From Megascapheus bottae (taxonomy: Eukaryota; Chordata; Mammalia; Rodentia; Geomyidae), in assembly GCA_024803745.1 (NCBI GenBank), contig JANJXV010000024.1, positions 5,054,106-5,118,105 on the forward strand: a DNA stretch of 64,000 bases. Direction: 5' to 3'. Within the stretch, counting starts at the first letter, position 1; the number at the start of each line of letters is the position of its first letter. Below are positions 36,118 to 48,359 of this stretch, piece after piece. The translations under genes and the position numbers were made by a program. Under the pieces are notes generated by a model. The model worked only from the letters and a program-made list of their open reading frames with translations. It made no database searches and was not told where the DNA came from.

Positions 36118-37100
36118 CTTTTCAAAGACTTCACTCACTATTTCAAGTATTACACACTAAATACAGTGTTTTAAGAGGAACTTTGGTGGTAATGTTTTTC
36201 TCTACAGCAGACATGTTGTTCACATTTGTAGTAAGTTTCTTTCCCTAGTCTTGAGTATATTATTTCATATCTTTCCCCATCACTCATTGTTCTTCTCTTT
36301 CCACAGAGAAAAGCAAGATTATAAGTAGGAAGTTGTCTTAGCTTCCAATGACTAACTTTTGAAACTTCTCCATGATGACATTTATCCTTCTTCTTATTAC
36401 AATGAGAAAGTTCCTCTTTGCTTATAAAAGTTAAAAGTTCATCATGTTCTCTGCATTCCTCCTCCTTTGCTTGCTTAAGCTGTCTATTGTTATTCTTCTA
36501 CCCAGTATCATTAGTTTCCCCTGTCAATCTTTCCCTCATCAGCAGTCTTAAAAAAATGTGCACTGAATGATATCCCTTTTTCTCATCCCAGTTATTTATT
36601 CTTCTTTACAAAATTTTTTTAAAGCCTGATTATTCTGTCTCCACTTCCCAACTTCAGATAACAATTCAGTTCATTGTAATCTATCTTTATCAACTTGTCA
36701 CTAAAAACTTTGCTTTAACAATCTCTATGTTGTAAAAACCTAATATCTAAACATCTCATAATACTCATTCCTTCTTTATTGACAGGAATATGCTCTTGGC
36801 TTTGACAATTTACTTGGTTTACCTCTTAGCAGCCATATGTCTCTAGTTCCTTGTCATTTATGGTCTCCTCTTCAATCCTAGCACTAATAACATTGATTCT
36901 ACAGAGTTTAATGCTCCTTCTCCATTTTCTTTCTATATAATTGTGGAATCATCAAGCCTGGTCAATCTCAAATTATTTTAACCACTTCTGAACTCCCTTC
37001 TCCATAGCAGGCTTGAATGAAAACTACATATGTGAGTGTCTCTCAGAATTAAATATTTGAATTAATTATTTAATATAAAACTGAAATTTTAATTATTAGT
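36118..37100. other. Pyrimidine-biased unassigned sequence
   Basis: No gene. It has some resemblance to antisense LINE relics but nothing that can be placed. Confidence 0.3.
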
Positions 37101-37110
37101 GAATCAATTT

Positions 37111-37224
37111 TACTTTTCTTGAGGCAGGGTCTTGCTATGTAGCCCAGGCTGGTCTCATACTTGTTATCTTTGTATCTCAGCTTTCCATGTGCTGTGATTA
37201 CAGGTATGCACCAATATGCATGGC
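37111..37224 (-). repeat. B1-like SINE monomer
   Basis: Inverted 7SL-derived monomer: GAGGCAGGGTCTTGCTATGT, AGCCCAGGCTGGTCTCATAC, GTGATTACAGGTATGCACC and a CATGGC end. TATTAGT flanks it at about 37094 and 37225. Confidence 0.65.
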
Positions 37225-37389
37225 TATTAGTTATTTTAAACTGATAGGCAAATCATAAAAGTTGTACACATCACTGGCCTATTAAGTGCTGTTTCTATAC
37301 ATGTGTATATATAATGTAATCAATACAGAAATTGTTTGTCCAATGCATTTTTTCCCTGACACAGATAAATAATATCACCATTTTCTTTG

Positions 37390-37560
37390 ATGCAAAATCC
37401 AGAAATTGGGAGTCATTTTTGATTATATTGTGTCTCTCATTTCCCACAAGCTATTGCTTTCCAAGTTCTATTATTGCTGTCTCTAACCAAGATCTGCCTC
37501 TTGATTGCCATGGTTGCTACTTCTCCATTGAAGCCACCATCATCTAGTGAGCGGCAAACT
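37390..37560 (+). repeat. Ancient L2/CR1-like LINE relic
   Basis: AGAAATTGGGAGTCATTTTTG then CCATTGAAGCCACCATCATCTAG follow the order of an old mammalian LINE consensus (GTCATC...GCCACCATCATCTC). It is interrupted on the right by the SINE at 37651. Confidence 0.4.
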
Positions 37561-37650
37561 CTCACAGAGTACTAATCATTTCACCAATCTATTTTACAAC
37601 AATCAGAAGGAATATTTAAAAGTAAATTTGATTAATCAATGACTTTCTGT

Positions 37651-37828
37651 TTTTTTGACAGTCCTGGGGCTTGAACTCAGGGCCTGAGCATTGACCTTGG
37701 GCATTTTCCTGAAGACTGGCGCTCTACCACTTGAGCCACAGCACTACTTCCACCTTTTCTATGTATGTAGTACCAAGGAATTGAACCTGGTTCTTTGTGC
37801 ATGCTAGGTCAAACTCCCGATGCCTGGC
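37651..37828 (-). mobile_element. IDL-Geo SINE, internally deleted head
   Basis: Inverted Geo monomer (ACAGTCCTGGGGCTTGAACT) and linker are present. About 25 bases of the tRNA-like head are missing between GCATGCTAGG and TCAAACTCCC, which removes part of the region between the A and B boxes. Confidence 0.8.
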
Positions 37829-38199
37829 TTTCTATTCCTTCCCATAGCTGGCATCAGCCTACAAGTCTCCACATTACAATTTCCTTCTACAATACAACTT
37901 ATTCTGCTGTCCACTCAACACAATTCAGCACCTTTCTAAACTCATTCTCACACCTTTCTTACTTCCTTTATTTTTATTTTTTACACACTGGAATATGAAT
38001 TGAGAACCTCATCTTTGCCAGGCTGGTACACTTGAATCCATGCCTCCAGCCCAAAGGAATCCTATCTGAATTAGTCCTATTTTTTCCCATTTCCATTCTT
38101 TACCCCTGTCTTTTGATTCCTTTATAACTCATACCTGGCTTCTGGTATGCTGCTCTTTCAAATGACTATTGATTCTCAGAACCTTTAAATTGGGATATC

Positions 38200-38298
38200 T
38201 ATGTCTCACTCATCATTTTAAATGATTGGTTACAGCAAGATTTTAAATAGCTCCCTGCGTAATTTTATGGGTGGCCAAGATTGAGAACCACTGCCATG
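38200..38298 (+). repeat. MER5-like (hAT) 3' end
   Basis: Ends in GGTGGCCAAGATTGAGAACCACTG, very close to the terminal sequence of MER5-class nonautonomous hAT-Charlie elements, preceded by TTTTAAATAGCTCCC as in the family. Confidence 0.55.
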
Positions 38299-38301
38299 GA
38301 C

Positions 38302-38665
38302 CATTGGTTCTCAGCGTATGCTATCCATCCCACCAGCAGCATCAGCCCTGTCTATGACTCTGCCAAATTTCAAAATACCTGGCTGGGAGTTTGGCCTAGT
38401 GGTAGAGTGCTTGCCTAGCATGCACAAAGACCTGGGTTCAATTCCTCAGTACCATATACATAGAAAAGCTGGAAGTGGTGCTGTGGCTCAAGTGGTAAAG
38501 CTCTAGCTTTGAGGAAAGCCCAAGGACAGTGCTCAGACCCTGTGTTCAAGCCCCAGGACTGGCAAAAAAAAGCAAAATATCTGTCTCTTATTTTAGGTCT
38601 ACTGAACTAGGATCTGAATGATTCAGATGCTAAAGTTTGAGAACTAGTAGATAAATTCCACTACT
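38302..38665 (+). mobile_element. Second MER5-like hAT element, split by a SINE
   Basis: Starts with CATTGGTTCTCAGCG and ends with GATTCAGATGCTAAAGTTTGAGAAC, matching the inverted-repeat ends of MER5. The IDL-Geo element at 38382-38572 sits in its middle, so the hAT copy is the older of the two. Confidence 0.55.
38382..38572 (+). mobile_element. IDL-Geo SINE nested in a hAT element
   Basis: Complete dimeric SINE. CAAAATACCTG (38371) and CAAAATATCTG (38573) form a 10 of 11 target duplication. Confidence 0.9.
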
Positions 38666-38669
38666 AATG

Positions 38670-41290
38670 ACTGAATAAACTTCATGAGAGTCGTTCTGTC
38701 CAGATAGTGTAAAATGTTGCCCCAGTGAACACGAAATCTACTTAAATCAACCAATAAACAGTCAACAATACTCATCAATACATATGAATTAGATACATCA
38801 ATGACAGAATGAATGTATGTCTTTCTTCTGCAGAACTGGATGCAAGTGATCAGATTTCAATATGTGCCCCACTGCAAAGACCTAAGGATGAATTTTTTTC
38901 CCATTAGCCCTTAGTAAGAAAGCATGTTACAGCAAAGATAGAAGAGCAGAAAAATAGTATGATTTCCTGAATTGCTGCCCCAGCAGTTCTTCCTCAGCCT
39001 CATTTATATTGCTTCTAACACTTCAGCACAGGGTGTTTTGACAAGTGTGCTATTTTCACTGCTACCTCTAATTCAAAGGTGCCAAACTAGAGAGGTTATT
39101 TGTTAGACTTCATTGGCTACAGATCAGCACCCACATTCATTTTCCTTTAATTTCAAAGTGAGTGGGTCACTAATAACCTGCCCAATCAAATTAAGGGATA
39201 CTGGTCTTTTCTTGGATGATCAGTTCTCTGTTAGAAGCCTCTGTTGCTATTATCTGCACCTCCGCCCCAGCACCATCTGCAAAATTCACCATTTTGAGAA
39301 TGCAAGGTGCAGTCTTCCCCATTCTTAAACATTTTATCATGCTGAGAGTGTTCAGAGAGACCTGTCATGATTGGCTTGCTAAAGAAAAAAGGCAAAGATT
39401 ATCTACTCTAATTCTAGTGTGAAGTTGATATATAAGCTAGAGAAAAACAATGGTATTAGTTCAAGCTGCTCAAACATGAATTATGTCTCCTATTGGCTAG
39501 TGTTTCTAACAAATAAACCAAAAGCTGCTACCGGGGGTGGATGCTAATTCAGAAGCTCAGACTTGTTTCTGGTATTATTTTCTATAATGAATCATTCTCT
39601 AGACCCCAGGGAGAAATAATGCTACAATTCTATATTAGCTGAAAGAGCTGTGCCTGCAATCTCATCCCTTGCCAGGGGTACCCAGGAGAGCTTTCTGTCC
39701 AGATCACAGGGGTCTAATTTGTGCACATTTCAATGGCTTTCCTGTAGGGGCAGCAGCCATAGCAGCTTTGAAGGGCACAGCAAGGACTCACACAGCAAGG
39801 TCTCACACATCAAAGATGCTCTCCTCTCTTTTCTTCTCTCTTGGATTTTCAGCTCTAGTCACTCTACTGAAAGGCATGGGGATGCTTCTTTTGGGGAAGG
39901 TTTCTTTCTGATCATAATCTTTGCTACAATTTCCATTCCTCCCCCTATTCCAGTGTTACCTATCATGCTTATTATTATGAAAACTTGAAGGGAAAAGACC
40001 TTATCTAGAAAGAGGAAACAAGATCACAAACTCAACAATGAGCTATTCTTACTTCTGTCTGACAATTAGATAAAGCAGAGAATTGAAAAAAAAAAACATA
40101 GTACCTTCTTTGTCCTAATGTGAATCATCTGTAGTATGAAGATAATTCATGGGTTCTACTTTCAAGGGATCTCCTAGAACCCTGTGTCATCAGACCAGAA
40201 GGTACAGAAGGACAGAAAGAGCATTAGAGTACTCTCCCTTTAACTTGTTTTTTATGAGAATTCTGGTTCTTTCATGGGAAAATGAATGAGATACGACTGT
40301 TCCCTCAGAGATGAACTTTCAACATGAATTTTGGAGGGGTCACAAACATTTGAATCCTAGCCCAGACCAAATAAAAAACTTCTTTAAAAAAATCACTATG
40401 CATGGTATTTATACATCTGTTCAGGGGTTGGGGCAGGAAGATCGCAAGGTGGGTGGCAGCTGAGGTTACATAGCAAGACACGATCTGAAAAGGTATGTAT
40501 GCCCTTTTCTAATAAATTCTTTTAATAAAAGAAAACTTCGGGATAATTTATTGGGTCTTTCCATTGAAGTTCTTCTATTCATTCTAATCAAGGACACCCC
40601 AAATATTGGTTCTTCATATTGAAAGAAAGGCCTGTGACCATGTGGCCTCCTCATTTAAGCAGATGGAACAACACATTTCGTGCTAATTAAAATCTTCAAA
40701 GGGTCCTCAAAGGGTAGCAGTAAATGCTACATATTTCCCTTTTATAAAACACCAGCAGATGAAGAGTTCTTTTTTTTCTCCTTAATGAATATAGGATTTC
40801 CATCTGTTACCTTTATCAAAACGACACATCATGTAATGCAGAAGAGGAAAAAATAAAATTGGAAAGACGGTGTCATGATCTTTCTTTTGCAGCTAGGCAT
40901 TCTTTTCTAGAGCCAGACAGTGCTCTGCCCTGCCTTCTTTATCTATCTATTTATTTACTTAATAATATCAGCTCTCAAAGTCATGGGAAAAGATTGGCTA
41001 GTTCTGATGGAATATAACTGAGTAGAGCTAAGGTTGCCCTATTTTGAAGACATTGTGACAGTTACAGTTGATTGGCTTACTCAGAATGCATTCTAATAAC
41101 CAATTTGATTGTCTCCCTGTAGTAGAGTCTAGAAAGCTGAACTCTGCATGTCCACCTCAGCGCAATCCCACTTGTAAGAGATCTGAAGTTCAGAGGCTGT
41201 CAATATGAAGAAAGTGTGGCTTTCCAAACTGGCAGGTATCAGCCTCTGGATCTTCTGTGGCAACTGTTTCTATCATGTGGGATGGCAACT
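38670..41290. other. Unassigned sequence without a gene
   Basis: No gene seen. A short B1-like trace lies near 40433-40495. ORFs at 39113-39422 and 39650-39988 overlap in different frames and have no recognisable domains. Confidence 0.35.
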
Positions 41291-41293
41291 AGT

Positions 41294-41317
41294 AAAAAAA
41301 AAAAAAAAAAAAAAAAA
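41294..41317. repeat. Poly(A) run of 24
   Basis: Uninterrupted A24. It may be the tail of a retroposed sequence to its left, but no parent could be named and no target duplication was found. Confidence 0.9.
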
Positions 41318-41401
41318 CCTACAAGGTGACTGAAAATTTTTCGTGTTTCCGTGCCTGAAGGTATACAAGTTTGTTTTTCTGGAACTCCCCAAGAAGTCTT
41401 A

Positions 41402-41809
41402 TGTTGGAACCCATTGCTTTCAGCCTCCTGAGGAAGTAAGATTATAAGATGGCACCTGGCAGCTCGCTAATGAGTCAGTACTTGCTGACCAGGAAGTTTC
41501 TTTGCATTTGTTGATTTGTTTCTTCCGTGCTTGCTGATAGAGTGAATCTCTAGATTTCTTCCAGGTTTGTTTGCTGCTTTGCAGAGGACCTTTACAGTAA
41601 TTGGCTGCTTAAGGTTATAAATAGTGTGGGATTTTCAGGGAACAGGGGAGAAGGGAGAAAAGATGGAGAAGGGAGAGGAGAAAGGAGAGAGGCAGAGAAG
41701 AAAGGAGAAAGAAATAAACGACCTCTGCTCGCAGTGATTTGAGTCTGTGATCATTCCTAGTACACCTCCAAAGTGACATGTCCTTGTGGCGGGCAGTGAC
41801 AGTCTCACA
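41402..41809 (+). mobile_element. LTR-like block (solo LTR candidate)
   Basis: It has LTR order on the plus strand: TG start (TGTTGGAACC), a TATA box in GGTTATAAATAGTGTG near 41617, a purine-rich stretch 41645-41715, AATAAA in GAAATAAACGACC near 41714, then a U5-like region ending in CA (TCTCACA). No primer-binding site or gag/pol follows, and no target duplication was seen, so the edges are uncertain. A different class from the ERV at 61.7 kb. Confidence 0.5.
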
Positions 41810-42364
41810 TTCTCAGGAAACTTTTCTGTTCAAACAAGCCAGAGCGGAATCTGTTACTGGCAAGATGCACTTACAATTAACACTATGGAAGGGTTTAATT
41901 AGGATGACACACAATCATTGATACTTTGGCAAACTACTTGTCTACTTATTAACAGAGAAATTTTGTGGTAATGTCCTAGCTTCTCTTACCATGATGCATA
42001 TTAGTGGAAATTACCTGGGTAGACTTGCTTCCCGGATATAAGCACCAAATATGTTTTTGTTTCTTTCCTATCATATAAATGAAGCATTTGGGGTTTTATT
42101 ATCCATTTCAGGATAATCATGGAAAAACCCAGGGAGAGACAGAGACCCTGTCCTCATACCCATGAGCCCCAGTTCCTATGTCAGAAACATCTATTTCTAC
42201 TTCCTTTGGGAATCTTGTTGCATGAGAGTGAAGCAAACTCTCAAATGCTTTATAGACAATAGACTGTAAATGCTTTAGACTGTTTTGTAAATTTAAAATG
42301 AAATGAATCCCTAACAGTGAATTTCTAACTCTATTGGAAGTAAGCATATTACAAGTTGGTAAGG

Positions 42365-42742
42365 ATTCCAGTGAAGCAATTGTTTTCTTCTTAGTTTAGT
42401 CTGCTCTTACAAAAATGCTATATTCTCTGCAACTTTGATACCACACCTTTATGTCTCACAGTTTGAGAGGTTTGAAGTGTGAGGCCAGAGTGCTAGGCTG
42501 GGCAAGCTCTCCATTAAAGGACTGACTTTCTTTGTATGACCTCATTTGGTGGAGAACTGAGAGGAGAGGGAGCTTTTCTATATCGCCTTTTAAAGACAAC
42601 TAATCTCATAATGAGGGCACCCACCCCATGACTTAATTACCTCCCAAAATTTATATTTCTATATGCATGACATTGGGGATTAGAATGCCAACATGTGAGT
42701 TTTGTGGAGATACAAGCATTCAGTGTATAGAAGAAGTCACAA
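42365..42742 (+). repeat. Ancient interspersed repeat, copy 2
   Basis: Keeps TCTCATAATGAGGGCACCCACC, CATGACTTAATTACCTCCCA and GCATTCAGTGTATAG near its end, the 3' wording of the same old repeat type as at 50258. Confidence 0.5.
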
Positions 42743-42744
42743 GG

Positions 42745-45470
42745 AAGACATAAACACCATCTTTCCAGAGTTCTCCAAATAGCAAATGAACTTAATTGAG
42801 GGAAAGTAACAAATGTCTAGTCATTTTGGGTGTTTGTGCCTAAGGGCCTTTGAGAGGCGACATTCAAAGGAAAAGGTCAAGTGTCACACTGTGATTAGAA
42901 AGGACAAATGTCATTCTTTTCTGGTATTATCATTGTTGGGTTCTATGTCAACATCTCATTCAAAAATGGTTCATGCTAGGCAATTATGAACTTATATTTA
43001 TTTCTTCCCACTTCATGGTGAATCTAACAATGGGCTAGTCTTATGGTTATATTCTTTTTCAGTGGGTATAAAAAAGTCTGTGGAGAGAAATTGAATATAA
43101 GAAGTTGTCAGAGGTGAAGCAGATAGGAAAAATACAGGAAGAAAAGTAGCTGAATTACTTAAAGCAAAGGTTGGAAGTAAGTTGAATTATGTTAGTTTCT
43201 AGAAATGAAATCATCTCTAGAGAATGAGGGTATGAAAACCAGGTGAACTAGAACATTTAGTTTAGGATATTAGAGAAAGTATTGGACGGCAGCCTCCATC
43301 TGACTTTTGGGGAGAATGTGCTAGGCAGAAAATCTGCTTTTCTCACACAAGTAAGCTAAAAATAATTACTCCAGGGCAAGAGGCAAAGTGGGGTAAAAAT
43401 AAATCACAGTCACATTCAGTAGTGCCAAGCAAGAACCTGCAATATGCTGACCTGTTTACAGTTTGATATCCTGGGATTTCTCACCCGTACAAAAGTAGTT
43501 CTTTGCACTCTAAATAATTTAGTTGGGTGTATGGTTATCAATGACTCATTATACAGACATGGTCTCCAGGGATCTTTAAATAGCATCGGGTCCCCAGGAC
43601 CTCTGATCCACAATGTGAAAATACCAGTGAGGAGCACAGGGAGCTTTTAGTTAGGAGAGCCCTGAGTGTTAATCACTGCTTGTTCTGCCTCCTTTCTTTT
43701 CATGGAGTCTGAGAGATGCTACGATAAAATGAACCTTGAAGCAATACCTGAAAGAAGCCAGGCAACTCATTGGCTAGGACAGTGGAAAGAATGTGAAGTG
43801 AAGAAGGCAAAGGAAGATAGTCCTTGGGCAATTCAGAAAGGCCAGGAAGAAAACACTGGAAGAGGCTGCAGATGCCTGTGGGAGATCACACTGGCAAGTC
43901 CTTCAGCTTCTCATTTTAACTGAGCAGCATAGCAACCTTTGTGAGAGATGTATTATGACACTGTCAGCTCAGACTAGGTGTTTTCTAAGGTAAAATGGGC
44001 CTGGATTCCACCTTGGTCTTTAGCCTCTGGATCCTATGCTAATATTGCTGATTGACTAAGATTTCAGAAGGTGAAAAGGCACATTATCCCTCAGAAATGC
44101 CAGTGATATTTCCCAATTAATTAAATCACAAATCCCTAGACTCAGATTCTTAGCTCAGCTTGCCTTCCCCAAAGCAGGTAATTCCAAGGAAAGAGAAAAC
44201 CTGTCTTGCTTTGGATTAGCTTCCTCATGCTGGCTATGAAACTTGCCAGGTCTGTTTCTCACCCCCACACAGTTGCCTATCATGGCACAAGCTGCTGAGG
44301 AAGTGACTGGCAGAGGCTCAGCCTGGAGCTTCCCTCTCTCTGCATCCTCCTTCTTCATAGAAGCATCCTTCCTTCCGGGGCAGATGCTGCAGGGAAATGT
44401 AATTCAGAAGCTTTACAAAAGGCATTTTCAGAATGAAATGTTTCTTGTCCTCCCTGCTGTGCAGTCTATTTCCTCTCAAGACTAGCAGTTTCTAACTTCC
44501 AGAAGCCTTCTGTGAGAGAGATTAGTCGATGGCCTGTTTCATGTCACACAAGCTAGGTCATATGTCACACTGGATAGGTTAGAGGCTTCTTCAGGAACTT
44601 CACGAACACCTAGTGATTATTCACTCAGCTAAATTCTTATGAAAATTACTGGGTCTTTGGCACTCCTTCTAAAAACACAGATTTTGATTTATATTGCTAT
44701 CCTGTTTGGGTTCTTCCCCTCAGATACAAATGAGCTGAGCACCCTGAGATCAAGGGATTGGCAGCATGATCCTCCTGCTGGCTCCAGAACTTGGGCCTCC
44801 CTGCCTTCACTATCTATCATTCCCATCCAGCATCATTACCATCTGTTAACCACTTCCCACCCTCCACCACTCCTCACATTCCTTTTATTCTCCTTGTTGA
44901 AGAGTAGACCTAGCCTCCTTCAGGTATGGTTTCAAGGTTTATTTCAGCATACAAACTCTCAGGGACTGTGAGAAGGAGAGGTGTTATTACCTCTTCTTTA
45001 GCTGTAAATCTCATTCTAGATGTCTAGAAGGAAGGGTAAAAAAATTTCATTCAGTTTAGTAAATATTTAGGGATGGCTCTATGGATGATAACACCTTTGT
45101 GTAGAAATGTGCAAGAAAATAGCTAATAAATACATTCTGGGAGGCTTTTGATTTTTGTTATAGGATCTTAAAAGAAAAACTCTCTTATCATGTATCAGGG
45201 ATTTATTGAAATTCTGAGCTGTTATAGTTCAGAGACTGTCCAGACACCCTTCAAATTAAGTGATTTTTTTCTCTCTTTTTCTTAATTGGAACAAAAAGAA
45301 TGGTGGAAGAAAGCATTGCTTGTGGAGTGCATTTTTTAAAATTTTAAGAAATTAGAGAGAATAACTAAATTGAATCTCTGCAAATAATTACATCAGGTCC
45401 TATCCATAATGTGAGCAGTTGGCTCTGAAGAGAGAAACTTGAGATGACTGAAACTATTGTGTTTGTTCTT
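42745..45470. other. Unassigned sequence without a gene
   Basis: Moderate G+C in 43.4-44.5 kb, with ORFs at 43416-43923 and 44155-44485 on both strands. None has a start context, splice-site pattern or domain that supports a gene. Confidence 0.35.
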
Positions 45471-45538
45471 AACCTATCGATCTCCTTATCCTTTTATTAT
45501 TTTATTTAGTTTGTGCCCTTTTATACATTCATATAAAA

Positions 45539-45972
45539 TCACTTGTCTTCTGATTTGTTGAAACAGCAAGTTAGACAACAATTGCCACAATAATGTCTGT
45601 CAATGTTGCTGGCCATAAAAACTCCAGCATCACATTCATCTAAAGGTCACTCTCGACAAGGATGACTAATTTTGCCATTTTTATCCACCTTATACTATTT
45701 CAAGACAGCCAGTTTAACCTTCTTTCTCTTATGCTTGTTCTTCTTGGGAGTGGTGTAAGACTTCTTTCTTTTCTTAGCACCACCCCGAAGTCTCAACCCT
45801 AGGTGAAGATGGACTCCATCTTTTGGCTGCTTACCAGCAAAGATCAGTCTCTACTGATCAGGAGGAATTCCTTCCTTATCCTGGATCTTGGCCTTTATAT
45901 TTTCTATAGTATCTGAGGGTTCAACCACGAGTGTGATGGTCTTCCCCATATGGGTTTTGACGAAATCTGCAT
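45539..45972 (-). pseudogene. RPS27A: Processed pseudogene of RPS27A (ubiquitin-S27a fusion)
   Basis: The minus strand reads as the ubiquitin-ribosomal protein eS31 fusion with no introns. ATG is at 45970-45972, followed by the ubiquitin start, the IPPDQ region, the [20 protein letters not shown] junction, and the zinc-binding S27a tail ending in a TGA at 45539-45541. In the living gene the precursor is cleaved after LRLRGG to give ubiquitin and a 40S subunit protein. This copy is dead. One base is missing near codon 5, about 36 bases are deleted near 45820 (ubiquitin residues around 54-65), TAG replaces a Gln codon at 45851-45853, and a second TAG replaces a Tyr codon at 45695-45697. Its 434 bp length equals the 471 bp parent minus 37. 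The source gene lies elsewhere. Confidence 0.93.
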
Positions 45973-46035
45973 GCTGGCACTGCTCCCATCATTGATGGCA
46001 GATCAGCAAAGCTCATTATTTTATTTTAGTCTGTG

Positions 46036-46172
46036 ATTTTGAAGTAGTCTCAGTATGTAGCCTTGACTGACCTGACCATGACTTTGTAGATCAAGTTGGC
46101 CTTGAACTCACAACCCTTTTATTTTAGACTTTTAGTGTTAGGGTTAAAGTTGTATACTACCATGCCATACAT
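46036..46172 (-). repeat. Old B1-like SINE fragment
   Basis: Inverted 7SL-like order: CTCAGTATGTAGCCTTGACT, AGTTGGCCTTGAACTCACAA, TATACTACCATGCCA. Decayed. Confidence 0.5.
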
Positions 46173-46204
46173 GACTAGTCTCTTACGTTTTTAATGTCAT
46201 GATG

Positions 46205-46330
46205 GAGATATATTGGGGGGGAAGGGCAATGAGGACAAAAGCATGAGAAGGGGTATCAATGTGTGAGAAGTAATGTACCTACTACCTGGCAAATGTAACT
46301 GTAACCCCTCTATGTATCACCCCAACAATA
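46205..46330 (+). mobile_element. Short L1 3' UTR fragment
   Basis: Purine-rich GGGGGGGAAGGGCAATGAGG, then GAGAAGGGGTATCAATGTG and the terminal CTGTAACCCCTCTATG/CCCCAACAATAA. It matches the older L1 end type seen inverted at 29.3 kb. Confidence 0.75.
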
Positions 46331-46574
46331 ATTTTTTTAAATGGGCATAAGAATAATATACTGCCTAGACTTATATATTTTATAGTTAAAAAATGCCATG
46401 GTAGGTGAAACATATTTAAGGGAAAAATAGCAGTCGTTATTAAGATTTAAATGCCCCTTTGAGTACCTTTCAAGCAAAGCTTTATCAAACTCCCAAAGTA
46501 GCATAAAGAAATGGTTTATAATCTTCTTTTAAGGGATCCCAGTAGTGCCCATAAAACAAGTCTTGTGTGTATGC

Positions 46575-46576
<2 letters not shown>

Positions 46577-46630
<54 letters not shown>

Positions 46631-46638
46631 TGTGTGTG
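46577..46638. repeat. (GT)n microsatellite
   Basis: About 30 GT units with one C interruption near 46630. The minus-strand His/Thr-rich ORF 46485-46895 is a translation of this tract. Confidence 0.97.
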
Positions 46639-46894
46639 ATTCTTTGTGAGAGGGTTATAACAAGCACAATGTAAGTAAGAATTTGAGCCATCCTCATGTA
46701 CTCTACGGAAGACCAAGGTGTTGTCTCTAAAGCATTCTGAGAAGGCCCTGCAGAGGAATGTTGCTCCCTACTGTCAGAATACCTGAGATGGACTTCAGGT
46801 TTCAGGTCGGCTTCTTCATAACTGGGTGACTTGATAACAACAACAGAAGCAGGAATAGCTATCACTGCTTTTGCTATATACCAGCTACTTTTCA

Positions 46895-47140
46895 TAGGTA
46901 CTTTACTTTTATTCTTTAGTTAACCTTCACACCTCTGCAAGGAACATGGTTTTACTGTTCCTGCCTTAGGGGACAGGGAAGTCAGGAAATCTGTTAATCA
47001 CAAAGACAGTAAAATATACAGTCGTTTGTCTATAATGTAAGAGTGAATTTACTTAAATTGCAGGGCTATTATGAAGATTAAGGAAATGATAAATACAAAG
47101 AATCTGGTATGTATTAGCTGCACATTAAGCAGAGGAATTA
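46895..47140. repeat. Ancient MIR/L2-like relic
   Basis: GGCTATTATGAAGATTAAGGAAATGATAAA and AAGAATCTGGTATGTATTAGC follow the MIR consensus order; the sequence to the left (TTAGTTAACCTTCACACCTC) may belong to a second relic. Confidence 0.45.
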
Positions 47141-47689
47141 TTAATAGTTGTACTGTATTAAAATCCTTTCTAACATCCTGGTATGAGCCCAGGGCTCATT
47201 TTACTTAGCAGTTGTTAATATACCAAACTCACAAACCAAGTAAGAACTAAGAAAGAAGCACAAAGTAATCAAAATAACCCAATCAAAATAAGCAATCAAA
47301 CAAACCTCTTGCTCATTATCTTAGCAGAACCCAGGGGACCCTAGCTGAGAGTCTATTTACTTGGTTGTAAGGAGCTTGCTCACAGGCTTCCTAACTCACA
47401 GATGATTAGAAATGCAAATTACAAAGAGGAGAGTCTGCTAGGAGCAAGCACGTTGTCAGTCACTAGTTGCTATTCTCCACAGCTGAGATGCCTAATGCCA
47501 GAGAGTACTCAAAGCTACCACAGGTCTGGATTCCCAGAAGATCTAATCCTTATAATAAAGATTACTAGTCCTCTGGAAAGCCTGTCCTGGCACCTCCTTA
47601 CCCATCTTGGCAGAGTTATGTCCTATCAACACTCCATTCAGCTCTGTTCACAGCTCCGGTTGCCCGGGACTGAAGTAATTTGTTTTTGG

Positions 47690-47815
47690 CATTCTGATAA
47701 TTAGACTGTATGCTCCTTCAATGGAAGAGCCTTATTATATTCATCATGTATCTGTGACTCACTTAATGGATGTTCAATACATGTTTGTTCAATAAATGGC
47801 TATTGATATAATACA
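47690..47815 (+). repeat. L2 3' end relic
   Basis: TTAGACTGTATGCTCCTTCAATGG-AAGAGCC, then a GTTCAATAAATGG end, closely following the L2 3' terminal consensus. Confidence 0.6.
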
Positions 47816-47908
47816 TTACAAGGCAGACAGGAGTTTAAATTCATGTTACAAAGCTGTAAGACAATACAGAGGATTTTTTAAAACTTCTCATTCAAAATCA
47901 CTAGGTGA

Positions 47909-48340
47909 TCATTTGTCATAATTAGTATAAACCTTGGACTCTCCTAGCAGAGGATTACAATAGGGCAAAACCTAGATACATAAGGCCATATAGGATGAGG
48001 CTAAATGAAAGGACCTCCAGGATATAGAAACAAGAGCCATATAATATGTGATTGTTGTTCTTAATGTACTATGTTATTTCTCATCTCTTTTGTTGTCTCT
48101 TGGTTATCTCATTTTGTTACAATATCTTACCTTGTTATCTGATATATTGTATATAGGCTTATTTGTTTATTTGAAATAGGATAGGGAAGGGGGGGAAACA
48201 AGATGAGAGGAGGGGGTAGGGAAAGAGAAATAGGGACAAAAACATGAGAAAGGGTAGCAATGTTTGTGAAGTAATGCACCTTCTATCTGGTAAATATAAT
48301 GTAACCATTCTATTAATTATAATAAAAATATATTAAAAAA
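47909..48340 (+). mobile_element. 5'-truncated L1 with perfect 16 bp target duplication
   Basis: Same 3' UTR as the L1 at 60.4-60.8 kb: CTCCTAGCAGAGGATTACAA, CCTCCAGGATATAG, the G-rich purine tract (48180-48225) and a final ATTATAATAAAAATATATTAAAA. CAAAATCACTAGGTGA occurs at 47893-47908 and again, perfectly, at 48341-48356. Confidence 0.95.
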
Positions 48341-48359
48341 CAAAATCACTAGGTGAGCT

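Noticed and set aside
39650..39988. 112-codon plus-strand ORF overlapping another of 80 codons
   Set aside because: Overlapping frames without a domain, and no codon or splice evidence for a gene.
46485..46895. 136-codon minus-strand ORF with a His-Thr run
   Set aside because: Created by the GT repeat; the flanks have no recognisable domain.
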